The notes under the pieces are model-generated. The model had not been told where the DNA came from. It saw only the letters and a program-made list of their open reading frames with translations, and made no database searches. Source: Macrobrachium rosenbergii (Eukaryota > Arthropoda > Malacostraca > Decapoda > Palaemonidae). From it: a DNA stretch of 64,000 bases. The DNA lies in NCBI RefSeq assembly GCF_040412425.1, contig NC_089788.1:62652720-62716719 (forward strand). The letters run 5' to 3'. Shown here one piece after another: positions 56,754 through 64,000 of the stretch (positions are counted from its first letter, which is position 1; each line of letters starts with the position of its first letter). The translations under genes were made by a program, and so were the position numbers.

Positions 56754-58314
56754 CAAGGGAAAACTCATATGGATCGCCATATTGGATACTCAAGCCTTGC
56801 CAAAGGATGTCTAGCTTCCCTCCATCGTAACACTGGAGGGCATGGAGAAAAGCTAGCTAAGAGTCAATTACCTATGAGGACCACCCTTCTAGTCTCTCTT
56901 CTCGCTGAGAGACCATCGGGGTGAGCCACCCCACACATTCATATGTGCACTCTCTTCCCCAACACATTAAAACACACAGACTATGGGTGTACAACAATAG
57001 GGTACAGGAGACACACTGCAGGGTCTAGCTCTGCCTGACCAACACCTAAAATCAAGTTTAAGGTCTCTTCCATCACCAACAAAACAAGCACTAGATAGGG
57101 CCATGGGGACAAAGACACACACGTGGGTACCAAGCAGTACCTTGGGAGAGAAAGGGGTACTTGAAAAGTCTCATAACAAAAATCACTACGAGGGTCTTGA
57201 AGGAATAAAGCACTCATCCTTTGGGCAGACACACTAGCCCATACTGTAAGAGCAGAGGAAAACCGAGATACTTGTGGACGCCACACTACCACTCACTACA
57301 CACAAAGGAGGATGCCACGTGATAAGCACTACTCAGCACAGGTACACTCTACCTCTGTCTGAAAAAATAAAAGGGGGAGTGAAAAGTGATATACAAAAAA
57401 CAAAAAGCACTGCACAATTATGCTAATGCCGAAGGACTTGTGGGGCCACGACTTGACACTAAACATGTGAAGGGCATGTACACCCTGCAGAAATAACAAA
57501 GCACACTGAAAACAGGACATGATTGTTTGCAAAAGTGGATGTGGCTGCAAGCCCAATGGAAAGGTCAGGTCCAACCCAGGTCGCTGGCAACCATCAGCCT
57601 AACCATTACTATTTTGTTTTTTGAGCTGAATTCAATGACTACTGAAGCATGCTAAGCACAAGTAATCCATATATTAAGGTGTTGGTTTGCATTCATGTTT
57701 AAACAAATAAGTCTGAGTACTAAAACTTATAACACTTACCGTAGTTTTTATAGTCTTTGCTCGATTAGCATAACGTAAAGTGTTGAAAGTGTCTTCAAAC
57801 GACATTGATGATGGAGAGACTGCTGCTATCATGACACTGCGGCAGTTCCCGCCCAAAGAATCTTTCAATAGTCTTGTTAATTTGCTGTCACGGTATGGAA
57901 CATGTCGTAGTCCATCAGCCAAGGCATTAATGCAGTTTCCTGTAAATATTCCAAGGTTTCTGCTCTTAGAGCTCATACATTTTTTTATTTGGATTATAAA
58001 GCTAGAGAATCTGAGTAGCTAGGGCTGTTATCATTTTACCTTGTTATAGGCATTACTTACACAAACATCCCATTAAAAGAAAGGAAGGAGAGAGGAGATA
58101 GAAAGGAAATTATTTCCACTACGAGTGCTGTATTAACTTAATATTTACCGAGTGCCAAAAGGGACTTGTTAATATTTGCACCTTCCCGAAATCTTGCTCC
58201 TTTAAAGCCTGTTGCAGCACCCCTTTCTGAACCTGCCAAATCTATCATTGACAATTTTGCAATACACACATTGCTTTTCAGATTAGCTGTTCTGTCTTGC
58301 TGGCGAACAAAAAT
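33753..58314 (-). CDS. KIF18A: Kinesin-8 motor protein (KIF18A/Klp67A type), 12 exons, 5' end outside window
   Basis: Kinesin-8s are plus-end-directed motors that limit microtubule length and align mitotic chromosomes. Twelve minus-strand exons with GT-AG borders join in phase: 58314-58149, 57939-57740, 53170-53075, 52944-52816, 52705-52475, 52379-52176, 52013-51834, 46587-46370, 45045-44066, 43832-43663, 40213-39994, 33922-33753. They total 2964 bases: 987 codons plus TGA. The first two exons give the kinesin signature DLAGSERG, then [35 protein letters not shown] and the IAAVSPSS helix. ANRAKTIK and the neck ([12 protein letters not shown]) match KIF18 better than KIF19. A coiled coil, an S/T-rich region and a basic tail follow. 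The P-loop and switch I exons must lie beyond 64000. Mobile DNA fills the large introns. Confidence 0.93.
34700..35460. repeat. ~165-bp direct repeat, three copies, the last separated by a SINE
   Basis: Each unit contains GACAATTTTGTTCAT, TCGTATGGCAC or TTGTATGGC, and CACAAATTGTAA (near 34830-34880, 34990-35052 and 35388-35440). Upstream of each is AAATAAACA with TTGCTGAAAAAA-like sequence. Copies 2 and 3 are pushed apart by the SINE at 35063-35302. Confidence 0.7.
35063..35302 (+). mobile_element. tRNA-type SINE, 5'-truncated
   Basis: Begins with a B-box-like GCGTTCGAGTCTCC, followed by GGTTCGGATTCCACAATAAG, AGGTCCCGTTGCTAGGTAAC and CAGTGGTCTGGTTAAACTAA, and ends in a T-run. I recognise this body sequence as a very abundant decapod SINE. 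The A box is absent, so this copy is truncated at its 5' end. Inserted within an intron of the kinesin gene, antisense to it. Confidence 0.7.
35951..36742. mobile_element. piggyBac-like MITE (792 bp)
   Basis: Terminal inverted repeats CCCTTAATGGATGG (left) and, read in reverse, CCCTTAAGGGATGG (right) lie between TTAA target duplications at 35947-35950 and 36743-36746, the hallmark of piggyBac. No transposase is encoded. The interior holds two diverged copies of a TTTTAGTTCTTATCT...AGAAAAAACATGTATA segment (36245-36332 and 36420-36503). Confidence 0.75.
36896..37770 (-). mobile_element. Ty3/gypsy-like integrase remnant
   Basis: Minus-strand fragments in shifting frames resemble the end of a gypsy pol. 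37341-37520 encodes [15 protein letters not shown] and later ISLYGILFW (zinc-binding and linker region order). 37234-37300 has [11 protein letters not shown] (first catalytic block region). 36994-37209 has [18 protein letters not shown] (the 'ANF..WGV.H..S' strand before the DDE glutamate). Frameshifts and lost catalytic residues make it dead. The call rests on pattern memory and is moderate at best. Confidence 0.45.
39120..39409. mobile_element. Tigger/mariner-like MITE fragment in DIRS copy 2
   Basis: The right end CGTGAACCGGGGACTGCCTG is followed by TA. The sequence just inside (TTTACGACGCGGCATAAAAAC) is typical of TA-inserting pogo/Tigger-type ends. The left terminus is degraded or truncated. 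Confidence 0.5.
39559..39619. repeat. (GA)n microsatellite
   Basis: About 30 GA units followed by a short AC run. Confidence 0.97.
39994..40213 (-). CDS. KIF18A: Kinesin-8 exon k: basic tail
   Basis: About 73 residues, strongly basic, with TP/SP sites: [20 protein letters not shown] and [10 protein letters not shown]. Kinesin-8 tails bind microtubules through basic segments and carry nuclear-localisation signals; both fit here by inference. Borders TTTCAG / GTAAGG. A DIRS-derived copy ends ~48 bp after this donor. Confidence 0.85.
40745..40905. promoter_or_regulatory. Candidate intragenic promoter (CRE palindrome plus E2F-like site)
   Basis: Within the intron between kinesin exons j and k. 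TGACGTCA (a full cAMP-response/ATF element) at ~40748-40755 is followed 15 bp later by ATGGCGGGAGGG (E2F-like core GGCGGGA) and a locally CpG-rich segment (AAACGCGGGCAGG), ending in a consensus-like donor TTTGTAAGT at ~40878. The neighbouring intron is AT-rich. No downstream coding exon is recognised. Confidence 0.3.
40906..43662. other. Kinesin intron j/k remainder, nothing else seen
   Basis: AT-rich intronic sequence. Open frames up to 89 codons have no recognisable domain. Confidence 0.5.
43663..43832 (-). CDS. KIF18A: Kinesin-8 exon j: proline-rich segment
   Basis: About 57 residues with CDK-type sites ([19 protein letters not shown]) and a PPPVLKDPP stretch. Borders TGTAG / GTGAGT, 233-bp intron to exon i. 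Confidence 0.83.
44066..45045 (-). CDS. KIF18A: Kinesin-8 exon i: long S/T-rich region with repeated NTTVDL-like motifs and a KEN box
   Basis: The largest exon (980 bp, ~327 residues), predicted disordered: rich in S, T, P, N and E. It opens [21 protein letters not shown] box (GSKENPGN) suits APC/C-controlled degradation of a mitotic motor. A short motif recurs: [30 protein letters not shown], with looser [10 protein letters not shown]. Borders TTCCAG / GTAAGT. Composition this biased gives little homology signal; assignment rests on phase, splice sites and context. Confidence 0.87.
45046..46369. other. Kinesin intron h/i, AT-rich, nothing else seen
   Basis: No repeat family or RNA gene recognised. 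Confidence 0.5.
46370..46587 (-). CDS. KIF18A: Kinesin-8 exon h: start of low-complexity C-terminal region
   Basis: About 73 codons starting [20 protein letters not shown] and ending SNKVF plus two bases of an arginine codon. The phase matches both neighbours. It is proline/serine-rich toward the end. An unseen exon in the preceding 5.2-kb intron cannot be ruled out, but none is needed for phase. Confidence 0.82.
47658..47714. repeat. (GA)n microsatellite
   Basis: About 28 GA units. Confidence 0.97.
48450..48748 (+). repeat. Interspersed ~300-bp repeat, copy 4 (near full length)
   Basis: Starts GGAATACAGAATTTAGGCCT, contains CATTCAGCACTGAAAGG and GAAAACCACACAGTTGCACT, and ends with the perfect stem AGTGCACC-AAGTGA-GGTGCACT then CACTACTCCACTACGGGG. 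Antisense within the kinesin intron. Confidence 0.85.
51834..52013 (-). CDS. KIF18A: Kinesin-8 exon g: stalk, mixed helix
   Basis: 60 codons, [20 protein letters not shown] through LPKFEQLFE. Borders TTTCAG / GTGGGT. The following intron is 5.2 kb and holds an interspersed repeat and a (GA)n array. Confidence 0.87.
52176..52379 (-). CDS. KIF18A: Kinesin-8 exon f: coiled coil and linker
   Basis: 68 codons: [20 protein letters not shown] then a polar break [11 protein letters not shown]. Borders TTTCAG / GTATGT; both neighbouring introns are short (95 and 162 bp). Confidence 0.88.
52475..52705 (-). CDS. KIF18A: Kinesin-8 exon e: coiled coil
   Basis: 77 codons, including [20 protein letters not shown], a long leucine-heptad helix expected for the dimerising stalk. 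Borders TGCAG / GTAAAT. Confidence 0.9.
52816..52944 (-). CDS. KIF18A: Kinesin-8 exon d: coiled coil
   Basis: 43 codons with a strong heptad, charged pattern ([32 protein letters not shown]). Acceptor ACGTAG, donor GTTTGT (a GT donor that lacks the usual +3/+4 AA). Flanking introns are 130 and 110 bp. Confidence 0.9.
53075..53170 (-). CDS. KIF18A: Kinesin-8 exon c: neck
   Basis: 32 codons, [20 protein letters not shown] and on to SLKDK, the family-specific neck following the motor. It follows exon b without a missing residue when aligned from memory with KIF18. Borders TTACAG / GTATGT. Confidence 0.92.
53619..53877. mobile_element. Tigger/mariner-like MITE in DIRS copy 1
   Basis: Left end CAGGCAGTCCCC preceded by TA (53617-53618), right end GGGGACTGCCT in inverted orientation. 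The interior has TTAACGGC repeats in both orientations (GTTAACGGCGATCCGG, GTTTAACGGCAG, AGTTAACGGCATCG). ~259 bp, no coding. Confidence 0.65.
54128..54565 (-). pseudogene. DIRS copy 1 tyrosine recombinase, N-terminal half
   Basis: [20 protein letters not shown] then [12 protein letters not shown] and [20 protein letters not shown]: the SAM-like core-binding domain order (GFS-x-x-A, Y/HQ-x-KW-x-x-F-x-W, LS-x-x-x-V-x-x-YRA) of DIRS recombinases. The catalytic R-H-R-Y domain is not recognisable downstream. Confidence 0.72.
54630..55265 (-). pseudogene. DIRS copy 1 RNase H fragment
   Basis: [10 protein letters not shown] (the G-W-G-A-H-L strand of DIRS-type RNase H), [17 protein letters not shown] (the N-x-L-E-x-x-A-V helix with the catalytic glutamate) and [16 protein letters not shown], equivalent to the conserved N-x-x-AD-x-x-SR end. 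A frameshift separates the blocks. Confidence 0.7.
55571..55949 (-). pseudogene. DIRS copy 1 reverse transcriptase fragment
   Basis: [20 protein letters not shown] (palm entry 'W+.V.DLS.LN.+L') in one frame. Then [10 protein letters not shown] and, further on, [19 protein letters not shown] and [11 protein letters not shown], the degenerate equivalents of the SIDL-x-DAYF motif, the FGLSTAP motif and the RYLDDW catalytic box. At least one catalytic aspartate is lost (YLDE for YLDD). Confidence 0.7.
56667..56750. repeat. (GA)n microsatellite
   Basis: About 42 GA units inside DIRS copy 1. Confidence 0.97.
57740..57939 (-). CDS. KIF18A: Kinesin-8 exon b: end of motor domain
   Basis: Completes the split glycine codon and encodes [27 protein letters not shown] (the microtubule-binding helix) and [10 protein letters not shown] at the motor-neck boundary. 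Donor ACG|GTAAGT. The intron to exon a is only 209 bp. The next intron is 4569 bp because a DIRS-like element was inserted about 31 bp after this donor. Confidence 0.94.
58149..58314 (-). CDS. KIF18A: Kinesin-8 exon a: motor domain, switch II
   Basis: Acceptor AAACAG before 58314, donor GTAAAT after 58149. It reads [12 protein letters not shown], then [14 protein letters not shown] (switch II DLAGSE, contacts nucleotide and microtubule), and ends in [10 protein letters not shown] with the last glycine codon split. It begins mid-motor, so at least one upstream exon is missing. Confidence 0.93.
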
Positions 58315-58488
58315 CTGTTTAAATTAAAAAATCAAGAAAAAAATAAATTTATGTAAAACAGAATCCCAAAAAATTATTTCCAAATACCACAAATACACAC
58401 TACTGGAATACAATACATGACAAAAAAGTTGTTAAAACTAAGTAAAAATGATTAAGTTTAACAAAATGAAGTAAAAATTAAGAACAAA

Positions 58489-58491
58489 ATG

Positions 58492-58522
<31 letters not shown>
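58489..58522. repeat. Poly(A) run
   Basis: A run of about 30 A bases in the intron upstream of kinesin exon a. No element body is recognised next to it. Confidence 0.9.
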
Positions 58523-58527
<5 letters not shown>

Positions 58528-59250
58528 GTATCAAAACTCCATTACCAAAATCCTTTGGCATATTCTTCATTACACTGCAATCATCATAAACAGTTTACCT
58601 CAGTAAATTTATTAACATTTCAAATAATAATTAAAACATTGAATAAAATGAAAATGTTAGGACTTTTTTTTTTTTTAAAGAATTTAATATATCACACTGT
58701 TGGTTGTAATCCGAATGGTAAAAAAATATTGCAAGTTTTTAAAGTAAATTGTATTTTTCCTAACATACAAACCTGAATTCATTACATATGGCTTTAGCTT
58801 GTGAAAGCGAGCTGGAACAGCCATTTAATCAGACAAGGTTGTCAACTACCAACGGTTAGGGGGACACACCCACTTGTTGGTCTGCACTCCACTTTGCCTT
58901 TCAGTCCAGGTACCAAAATGAGGGGTGGCTGAGGTGGGACAAATGCAAGAACTCAGGTTTGTGTGTTAGGAAAAATATAAATTTCGCTAAAAATTTGTTA
59001 TTTGTTCCTGCGCAAATACAAACACTCTTCCTTTACATAGGAAATTTACCCATTGAAGGGTGGAGTCAGGGTAAATCTCTAAACCAACTGGTGGTTCTTC
59101 CCACCCAGGAATACTTTCCTGGTCCGGTAGAGCTGAGGAAAGAACACCGCACCCCTAGCTTGTTGAACATATCGGATGTTGCAACTGTTTGACCTCTGGG
59201 CATGAAGTAACAAGTCTGTTGTCATTTCCATAATGGTTTGGATGAACCCA

Positions 59251-60261
59251 ATACCTCGATCTTATATGCTTAAAGTTGCGCAAATTCACAGACACACGAA
59301 CTTTTCATTGGAACCTAACTAACTCGCATATGCAATTTTTTCACAGACATGAAACATCTGCAAAATCCCCAAGAAACCTTGAAGTGATTATAATTAATTT
59401 TTTATATAACTGACAAGTTTTCATGATTTTGTGTGTAAAACTGGTATGGAAAATTTGTATTTTTATTTTTGTACATTCTGTATGGTACTAAAACCATGAA
59501 ACAGCTGTCAACGCAAACATTTCTCTCTCTCTCTCGCACTTTAATATTTGCTGTGACTTGTAAGTTGTATTTTTGTTCTCTCTCTCTCATCGAGACAAGA
59601 GATTTTTTATGCATATGTAACATATGTTTGTTTGTTTTGTATACTGTACTGTGGTTTTACAGATTAACATGACATTACTTTATTAATTTTTTCATATTTT
59701 CCAAGCTATACAATAATTACAAAATTTATGTATTTCTATAGTAAATCATGTAAAATCTTCAAAGAATACATATCCATTCCCCGTCTTCTCCGAAACTCAG
59801 AACGAGGGGGAGGTGTAACCTAACTGTCAATTATCCAGACATATTGACCACAAAGGGTAAAAAATGGTGCCCACTCGATGGTCAGATATGTTGCCCACTC
59901 AATTATCAAACATGTACCACTACAAAGGATACTGAAAAATCTCTCTCTCTCTCTTTCTCTCCTTCATAAATCACAAATTTCCATCTTTTGATATCTAATG
60001 TGAAAATAACTTCTTTCTCTCTATCTCCATAATAATTCATGAATAATTTCAAGATATTTAACACAAGGGCAACCCCAGTCTCTCGCTCTCTCTCTCTCTC
60101 TCACACTGTAATAAAATTTGAATTACAGTATGGTATTAAGCCTACTTTTAAATGAAATTAAAGTGTTTAGCATTTTTAGTGACTTCCAAACTTATGCCAA
60201 TCCTTGCCTTACACGAGGGGTTCTGGAACCTAACCTCGCGTAGGTTTGAGGTATTACTATA
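59251..60261. mobile_element. Possible TA-inserting DNA element (~1 kb) inside DIRS copy 3
   Basis: Left AATACCTCGATCTTA and right, in reverse, AATACCTCAAACCTA resemble the AATACCTCGA ends of some Tigger/mariner elements. A TA follows the right end. Only about 10 bp of the ends pair, so this is weak. The interior has several short (TC)n runs. Confidence 0.35.
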
Positions 60262-61106
60262 GTGTCGGACAAAATAAAACTGCTAATAAAAATCAACAGG
60301 TTTGTTTCATTACCGATTCATCTTTCCCTTGTCTGGAGAGAAGGGGGCCATGCATCTGACAATCTACAAAAATATGAAAGACAGGGTGCTGCTATCATAC
60401 AGACTCGCCAGCTTGTCTTGCCCGTCCAGCACGTGAAAGCTCGCTAACTCCCTCTCTGCTTTAAGAGAAAGGTAAAAGAGAAAAAGGAGGATGCCACTTG
60501 CTCCCACAAATTCTCTCTTGCTTACCGAACACCTTATATACGATACTACGTGTCCCCCTTACGAGAGCCAGATTAACTACACAACTTGTTGGACAGCCAA
60601 CAAAGAACCCAAGGAAAATGTAATACCTGTTGAACTGACAGGTTCTTTCCAGAATGCAAGGGATGGGACGATGTCACTAAACTCGTGAGCTCTCATCAGG
60701 ACCACACCTTGTCTACTTCATCAGACAAAAAATTGTTCCACTTGATCGTCTCACAAATCCAGAAAGAGATTGTGTTCTTGGACACCTCTTTCTTGGTCAA
60801 GCCAGCACTAACAAAGAGGCATGGACAATCAGGCCTGAGATAATGAATTCTCTTGAGGCAGTATTACAGCACCCTAACTGGACAACATAATATCTAGTCT
60901 CGATCATTACCTACAAAGTCCTCTAAGGAAGGGATTGAAAAGGACTCAAATCTGGCCTCACAGACCAACTGAGTCTGAATCTTAGCTACGAATTCCGGAA
61001 CAAACTAACGTAACAGATCCCCATCCCCTCGACTACTTAACAATGAAGAAAGGCCAATGAAGCTCATGTACTCTCTTCACTGAAGCCAGGGAGAGCAAAA
61101 AAAGTT

Positions 61107-61864
61107 TTACAGATACCTGTCTGATGACTTAACAGCTAGTATGGTGTACAAGTCGGGCTCCTCAAAAAACAAGAGTATGTCCCACTCTGGGGGCCTGAGT
61201 TCCCTGGGTGGGCAAGACTGTTCAAAGCTTCTTAAAAGCATGGGGATTTTGCACAAGGACAATAGATCTACCCCTTCAACTAAAGGATTTGGCCAATGGC
61301 AGCTCAATAGCCCTTAATGGTCAAAACTGAGGGAAGCTTCTTTCAGTACAGACAGACAAGAAATTTCACTGCCTGATGAGGAGATGCTCTGACCAGAGAT
61401 TATCCAATCAATGACACCAACTACAGAAGATGGCCCATTTCCCCTAGTACACAGCTGCTGAGGATTTTCGCAAGTATCTACACATGACTGTGCATTGAAA
61501 AAAGCCCTCTTGCTCGCAGGAGACCAGATAACCTCCTGGCGTGAAGTACCAGGTTGTGCCATGGAGAAATCTCTCTCAGTACCTTAGATAGCAGAGTTAG
61601 CAGGTCCAGATACCACTCGGCGTGTGGCCACTTGGGAGCCACTAGAGTCAGACTGAGATTCAAATTGATCATGACCTGTTGATCACCTGACAAATTAGAG
61701 GAAACATAGGCAAGGTGCAGGCCTCTAGGTTGTCCCATGGGTCTGGTATGATTGAGCAAAACACTGTTAACTTTGTGATCGGAAGACCTCTCCACAAAGT
61801 CATGGTGTAGGGACCATTCCGTCCTTATCACCTCACTGGCAACTGAACTTGTCTGCCACCACAT
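61107..61864 (-). pseudogene. DIRS copy 3 tyrosine recombinase remnants
   Basis: After VIRTEWSLHHDFVE and WPHAEWYLDLLTLL (the linker ahead of the recombinase), LHARRLSGLL enters the recombinase. LLRSFEQSCPPRELRPPEWD at 61107-61307 is the conserved block before its catalytic domain. Frames change several times. The catalytic tyrosine region is not identified. Confidence 0.72.
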
Positions 61865-62027
61865 TCCGGGACCCCAGAATGTACCAGGCTGACAGCTCTA
61901 TCAAGTGTGCTACCTTGCACTGCACCGGCAACTCGTATAGCTGGAAGAAAACTAGCTCTCCCTGCTTGTTAATGTATGCCACCACCATGGTGGTGTCGCT
62001 CACCAACATCATGGAGTGCCCCATCAA
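61833..62027 (-). pseudogene. DIRS copy 3 RNase H end
   Basis: VSDTTMVVAYINKQGELVFF is the 'SDNTT.VAYINKQGG' RNase H block with D retained, and HLIELSAWYILGSRNVVADK is the following 'LSA.+I.G..N..AD' end. Confidence 0.78.
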
Positions 62028-62318
62028 TCAGTCCTGAAACTCTTGAAGGGCTAAAAAAAAAAGCTGCCACAAGTTCCAGAACATTGATGTGGACTGTCTG
62101 TCATTCTGGTCCCACACGCCCAAAACTAACAACTCTACTAAGCATCCCATCCTTCGGTTGATGCATCCGAAAACAGAAGCATCTCAAGTAGGGAAGTGTC
62201 CAATGACACTAAAGAGGTGCCTGCCATCTAACCACCAAGCTGGATCTTTCCTTACCTCTTCTGAGGGAAAAATGGGGAAGAGAGGCGGGTCCTTCACTGG
62301 GAACCAAAACTCCATCCT

Positions 62319-62717
62319 CTACTGAAGGGAGTGTAGGTGACCAAAGACGACAGGTGACCAAGAATGACTTGCCACTGCTGAGCAGGTTGTTCCTGTTGGG
62401 ACAGGAACTTCTGAGCTGCCTCTCTGAACTTGGTGAGATGCGAATCCAAAAGGAAGACTCTTGCTGCTGCCATATCTATCAGCATGTCCAGATACTTTAC
62501 CCTCTGCTTGGGTGTGAGATCTGACTTCTCGAAGTTGTTCCAAAAGGAAAACTCTTGCTACTGCCATATCTATCAGCATGCCCAGATACTTTACCCTCTG
62601 CTTGGGTGTGAGATCTGACTTCTCGAAGTTGATCATAACTCCATGGTTGTAACAAGCTTGATAAGATGATCTCTGTCCAGAAGCAACTGCAGCAGTGACC
62701 TCGCCAGGACCGGCCAA
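62319..62717 (-). pseudogene. DIRS copy 3 RT, C-terminal part, with a 94-bp tandem duplication
   Basis: GVMINFEKSDLTPKQRVKYL then GMLIDMAVARVFLL: the thumb-side 'G..+N.+KS.L.P.Q...YLG+.ID' block. The block is present twice because of a 94-bp tandem duplication (62448-62541 / 62542-62635), which shifts the frame. Confidence 0.78.
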
Positions 62718-62917
62718 TTGCCCAGGTACCTAAACAGACATATCCCATGCGAATGGGCTCAAGCTGAGATCGGTGTGAACACACAAGTGAAGGCTTGAAG
62801 AGTGGTTGAGAGCCTGAAACAAAGTGCCCTGAATTGGATCAACAACAAAACCCCCCAACCACAGGGCAAAGAGGAGGTGCCTACAAGATCGATGGATGGG
62901 TAAGCAGCCTGGTTAAC

Positions 62918-63063
62918 AGCACGGGTTCCGTTCCTGCCCTAACACTGCTAACCAAAAATCAGCGATAATAGTGCTGATAAAAAGCTTATGGCGCCGAAAA
63001 TCTGGTTAACGACGTCGCTAGCCAAGCCGTTAACTGATGATGCAAGTCTGTGGAAACTGCCTG
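62918..63063. mobile_element. Tigger/mariner-like MITE fragment in DIRS copy 3
   Basis: Contains AAAATCTGGTTAACGACGTC and GCCGTTAACTGATG and ends AACTGCCTG followed by TA, matching the MITE at 53619-53877 in the opposite orientation. The left end is degraded. Confidence 0.5.
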
Positions 63064-63124
63064 TATTTGAAAATATGTATCCTTCAAGTCCACCAAAAGC
63101 ATAAAGTTGCCCTTTCTGATGAAA

Positions 63125-63394
63125 TCAAGTACTGATCGCACCATTTCCATCTTCAACCAAGCTAGTAAACGAATCGGTTTGGGGAGAGAGGTCGATAACC
63201 GGTCTCCAGCTGCCTGTCACCTCCACTAGAAACAGATGACTGTAAAAACCTGGAGACTCATCCTTCAAGACTTTCACAGCACCGTTCTTGAGCGTTGCAT
63301 ACAAATCTTCCCAAAGGGCAAGGTCCTTCTGCGAGCCAGGAACGAAGTCTGGAACTCTGCCATGGCATTCGATTCCATTCCACTGCCTCCACAA
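63125..63394 (-). pseudogene. DIRS copy 3 RT, N-terminal part
   Basis: LKNGAVKVLKDESPGFYSHL followed by FLVEVTGSWRPVIDLSP: the 'G.I..V.....GFYS.LF.V.K..G.WRPVIDLS.LN' entry of DIRS-type RT, well preserved over about 50 residues before a frameshift. Confidence 0.78.
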
Positions 63395-64000
63395 GCAAGA
63401 GGGAGCCCCTCAGCATGGAGTTGCTCCAGCAACAAAACAGGACACAGACAAGTCAGGTCTGGCGAGCTTGAGGCAAAGGAAGTGTCTTGCTAAAGTGGCT
63501 AGAATAAAGAGACTTCTCTTGCCTAGAAACCAGAGAATTCACTTGCTCCAAAACCCCACCAGTAAGCCTCAACTAAAGCAAGCCCACTGAGACCTGGGTT
63601 CCTTCTGGTGTCATCAAAAAGACTCGAAGGCTGAAAAACTGTCAGCAGGAAATGCCATGGGCTCTTCCTTGAGATAATTATAATGTCGTATCATATGAAT
63701 GATCTCCAAAATTTGCCTCTGCAACTCAGGGGTGTCAGAGTCCTGGGGTATATGACCCTTGGGCCCCTCCAGGTCCTAGTCCTCCTAAGTCACCCCCTCC
63801 GCAGGAGAGCAAATGTACATCAAAGCCCCCTGGTGATCCCTCAACCACTCAAGCATACACCCTGTCCGGTCTAAGGATTTACCTAGGAACGCATGCCTTC
63901 TTGGATGGGCTGGGATGGAATCGAGAACAGTCCAAGTCCCAAGCCCTAGACTCCCGAAAAACCCTGAAGAGATGGAGGGGACAGGCGAGGGGTCGCAAGC

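Larger units (their letters stand above)
53267..57708 (-). mobile_element. DIRS-like retrotransposon copy 1, nearly complete in span but broken
   Basis: DIRS elements carry inverted terminal repeats, a Ty3-type RT/RNase H and a tyrosine recombinase. Left end TTTGTATTTTTCTTAACATA ... CACTTAGGCATGCTTC pairs with the right end read in reverse (TTTGTTTAAACATGAATGC ... TGCTTAGCATGCTTC). Coding remnants run on the minus strand in order: RT (55571-55949), RNase H (54630-55265), tyrosine recombinase N-terminal half (54128-54565). Stops and frameshifts are frequent. A MITE (53619-53877) and a (GA)n array (56667-56750) lie inside. It fills the kinesin b/c intron. Confidence 0.78.
58745..64000 (-). mobile_element. 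DIRS-like retrotransposon copy 3, runs off the right edge
   Basis: The left end AAATTGTATTTTTCCTAACA matches the terminal repeat of copies 1 and 2, and an inverted copy follows at 58950-58985. Coding remnants on the minus strand, in order: RT (63125-63394, 62319-62717), RNase H end (61833-62027), recombinase (61107-61864). A ~1-kb TA-rich-ended insertion (59251-60261) and a MITE right end (63063) interrupt it. It lies upstream of kinesin exon a in the same orientation, presumably inside an intron. Confidence 0.75.

Noticed and set aside
58315..64000. Search for the missing kinesin P-loop and switch I exons
   Set aside because: No GQTGSGKT-like or SSRSH-like coding was found on the minus strand; this stretch is mostly DIRS-derived, so the 5' exons must lie to the right of the window.

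Overview
The window is eukaryotic genomic DNA, most likely from a decapod crustacean. It holds long (TA)n, (AC)n and (AG)n arrays, Penelope-like, DIRS-like, LINE, SINE and MITE copies, and a host gene split into short exons with GT-AG introns. Several repeats (a ~300-bp hairpin-ended repeat; a SINE with 'GGTTCGGATTCCACAATAAG') look to me like repeats I associate with caridean prawns such as Macrobrachium. That is recognition from memory, not a search.

Layout. 1-873 (+) is the 3' end of a coding region that enters from the left and has a basic, acidic-patched, transposase-derived-like tail. 874-4500 shows no gene. 4.5-5.2 kb is a GC/CpG-richer patch that may be a promoter. 5.2-29 kb is repeat-rich: many (TA)n arrays; three 5'-truncated Penelope-like elements (11.5-12.7, 19.0-20.5 and 23.6-25.6 kb), each starting at a (TA)n array; a large inverted repeat (13.19-15.26 kb) with a Harbinger-like insertion in one arm; a LINE remnant on the minus strand (15.8-17.5 kb) split by a hAT-like MITE; copies of a ~300-bp repeat; and a dyad-symmetric minisatellite (28.1-28.8 kb). 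29-33 kb is AT-rich with nothing clear.

The one well-supported host gene lies on the minus strand from 58314 down to 33753. It is a kinesin-8 (KIF18A/Klp67A type) whose 12 exons join in phase to give 987 codons plus a stop. The exons encode the C-terminal third of the motor domain (switch II and the following helices), neck and coiled coil, a long serine/threonine-rich region with repeated NTTVDL-like motifs and a KEN box, and a basic tail. The first ~200 residues of the motor (P-loop, switch I) must lie beyond 64000. Small ancestral introns (95-233 bp) alternate with introns swollen by mobile DNA. One DIRS-like retrotransposon accounts for nearly all of the 4.57-kb intron after the motor exon (53.27-57.71 kb). 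An internally deleted DIRS copy (38.30-39.95 kb), a piggyBac-like MITE, a tRNA-type SINE and a Ty3/gypsy integrase remnant sit in the 6-kb last intron. A third DIRS copy (58.75 kb to beyond the right edge) lies upstream of the first visible exon.

Most interesting observations: snap-back inverted duplications at the 5' junctions of two Penelope-like copies next to (TA)n; a 120-codon in-frame open stretch after the kinesin stop codon; two DIRS copies each within ~50 bp of a 5' splice site of the same gene; and a palindrome whose single-arm Harbinger insertion orders the events.
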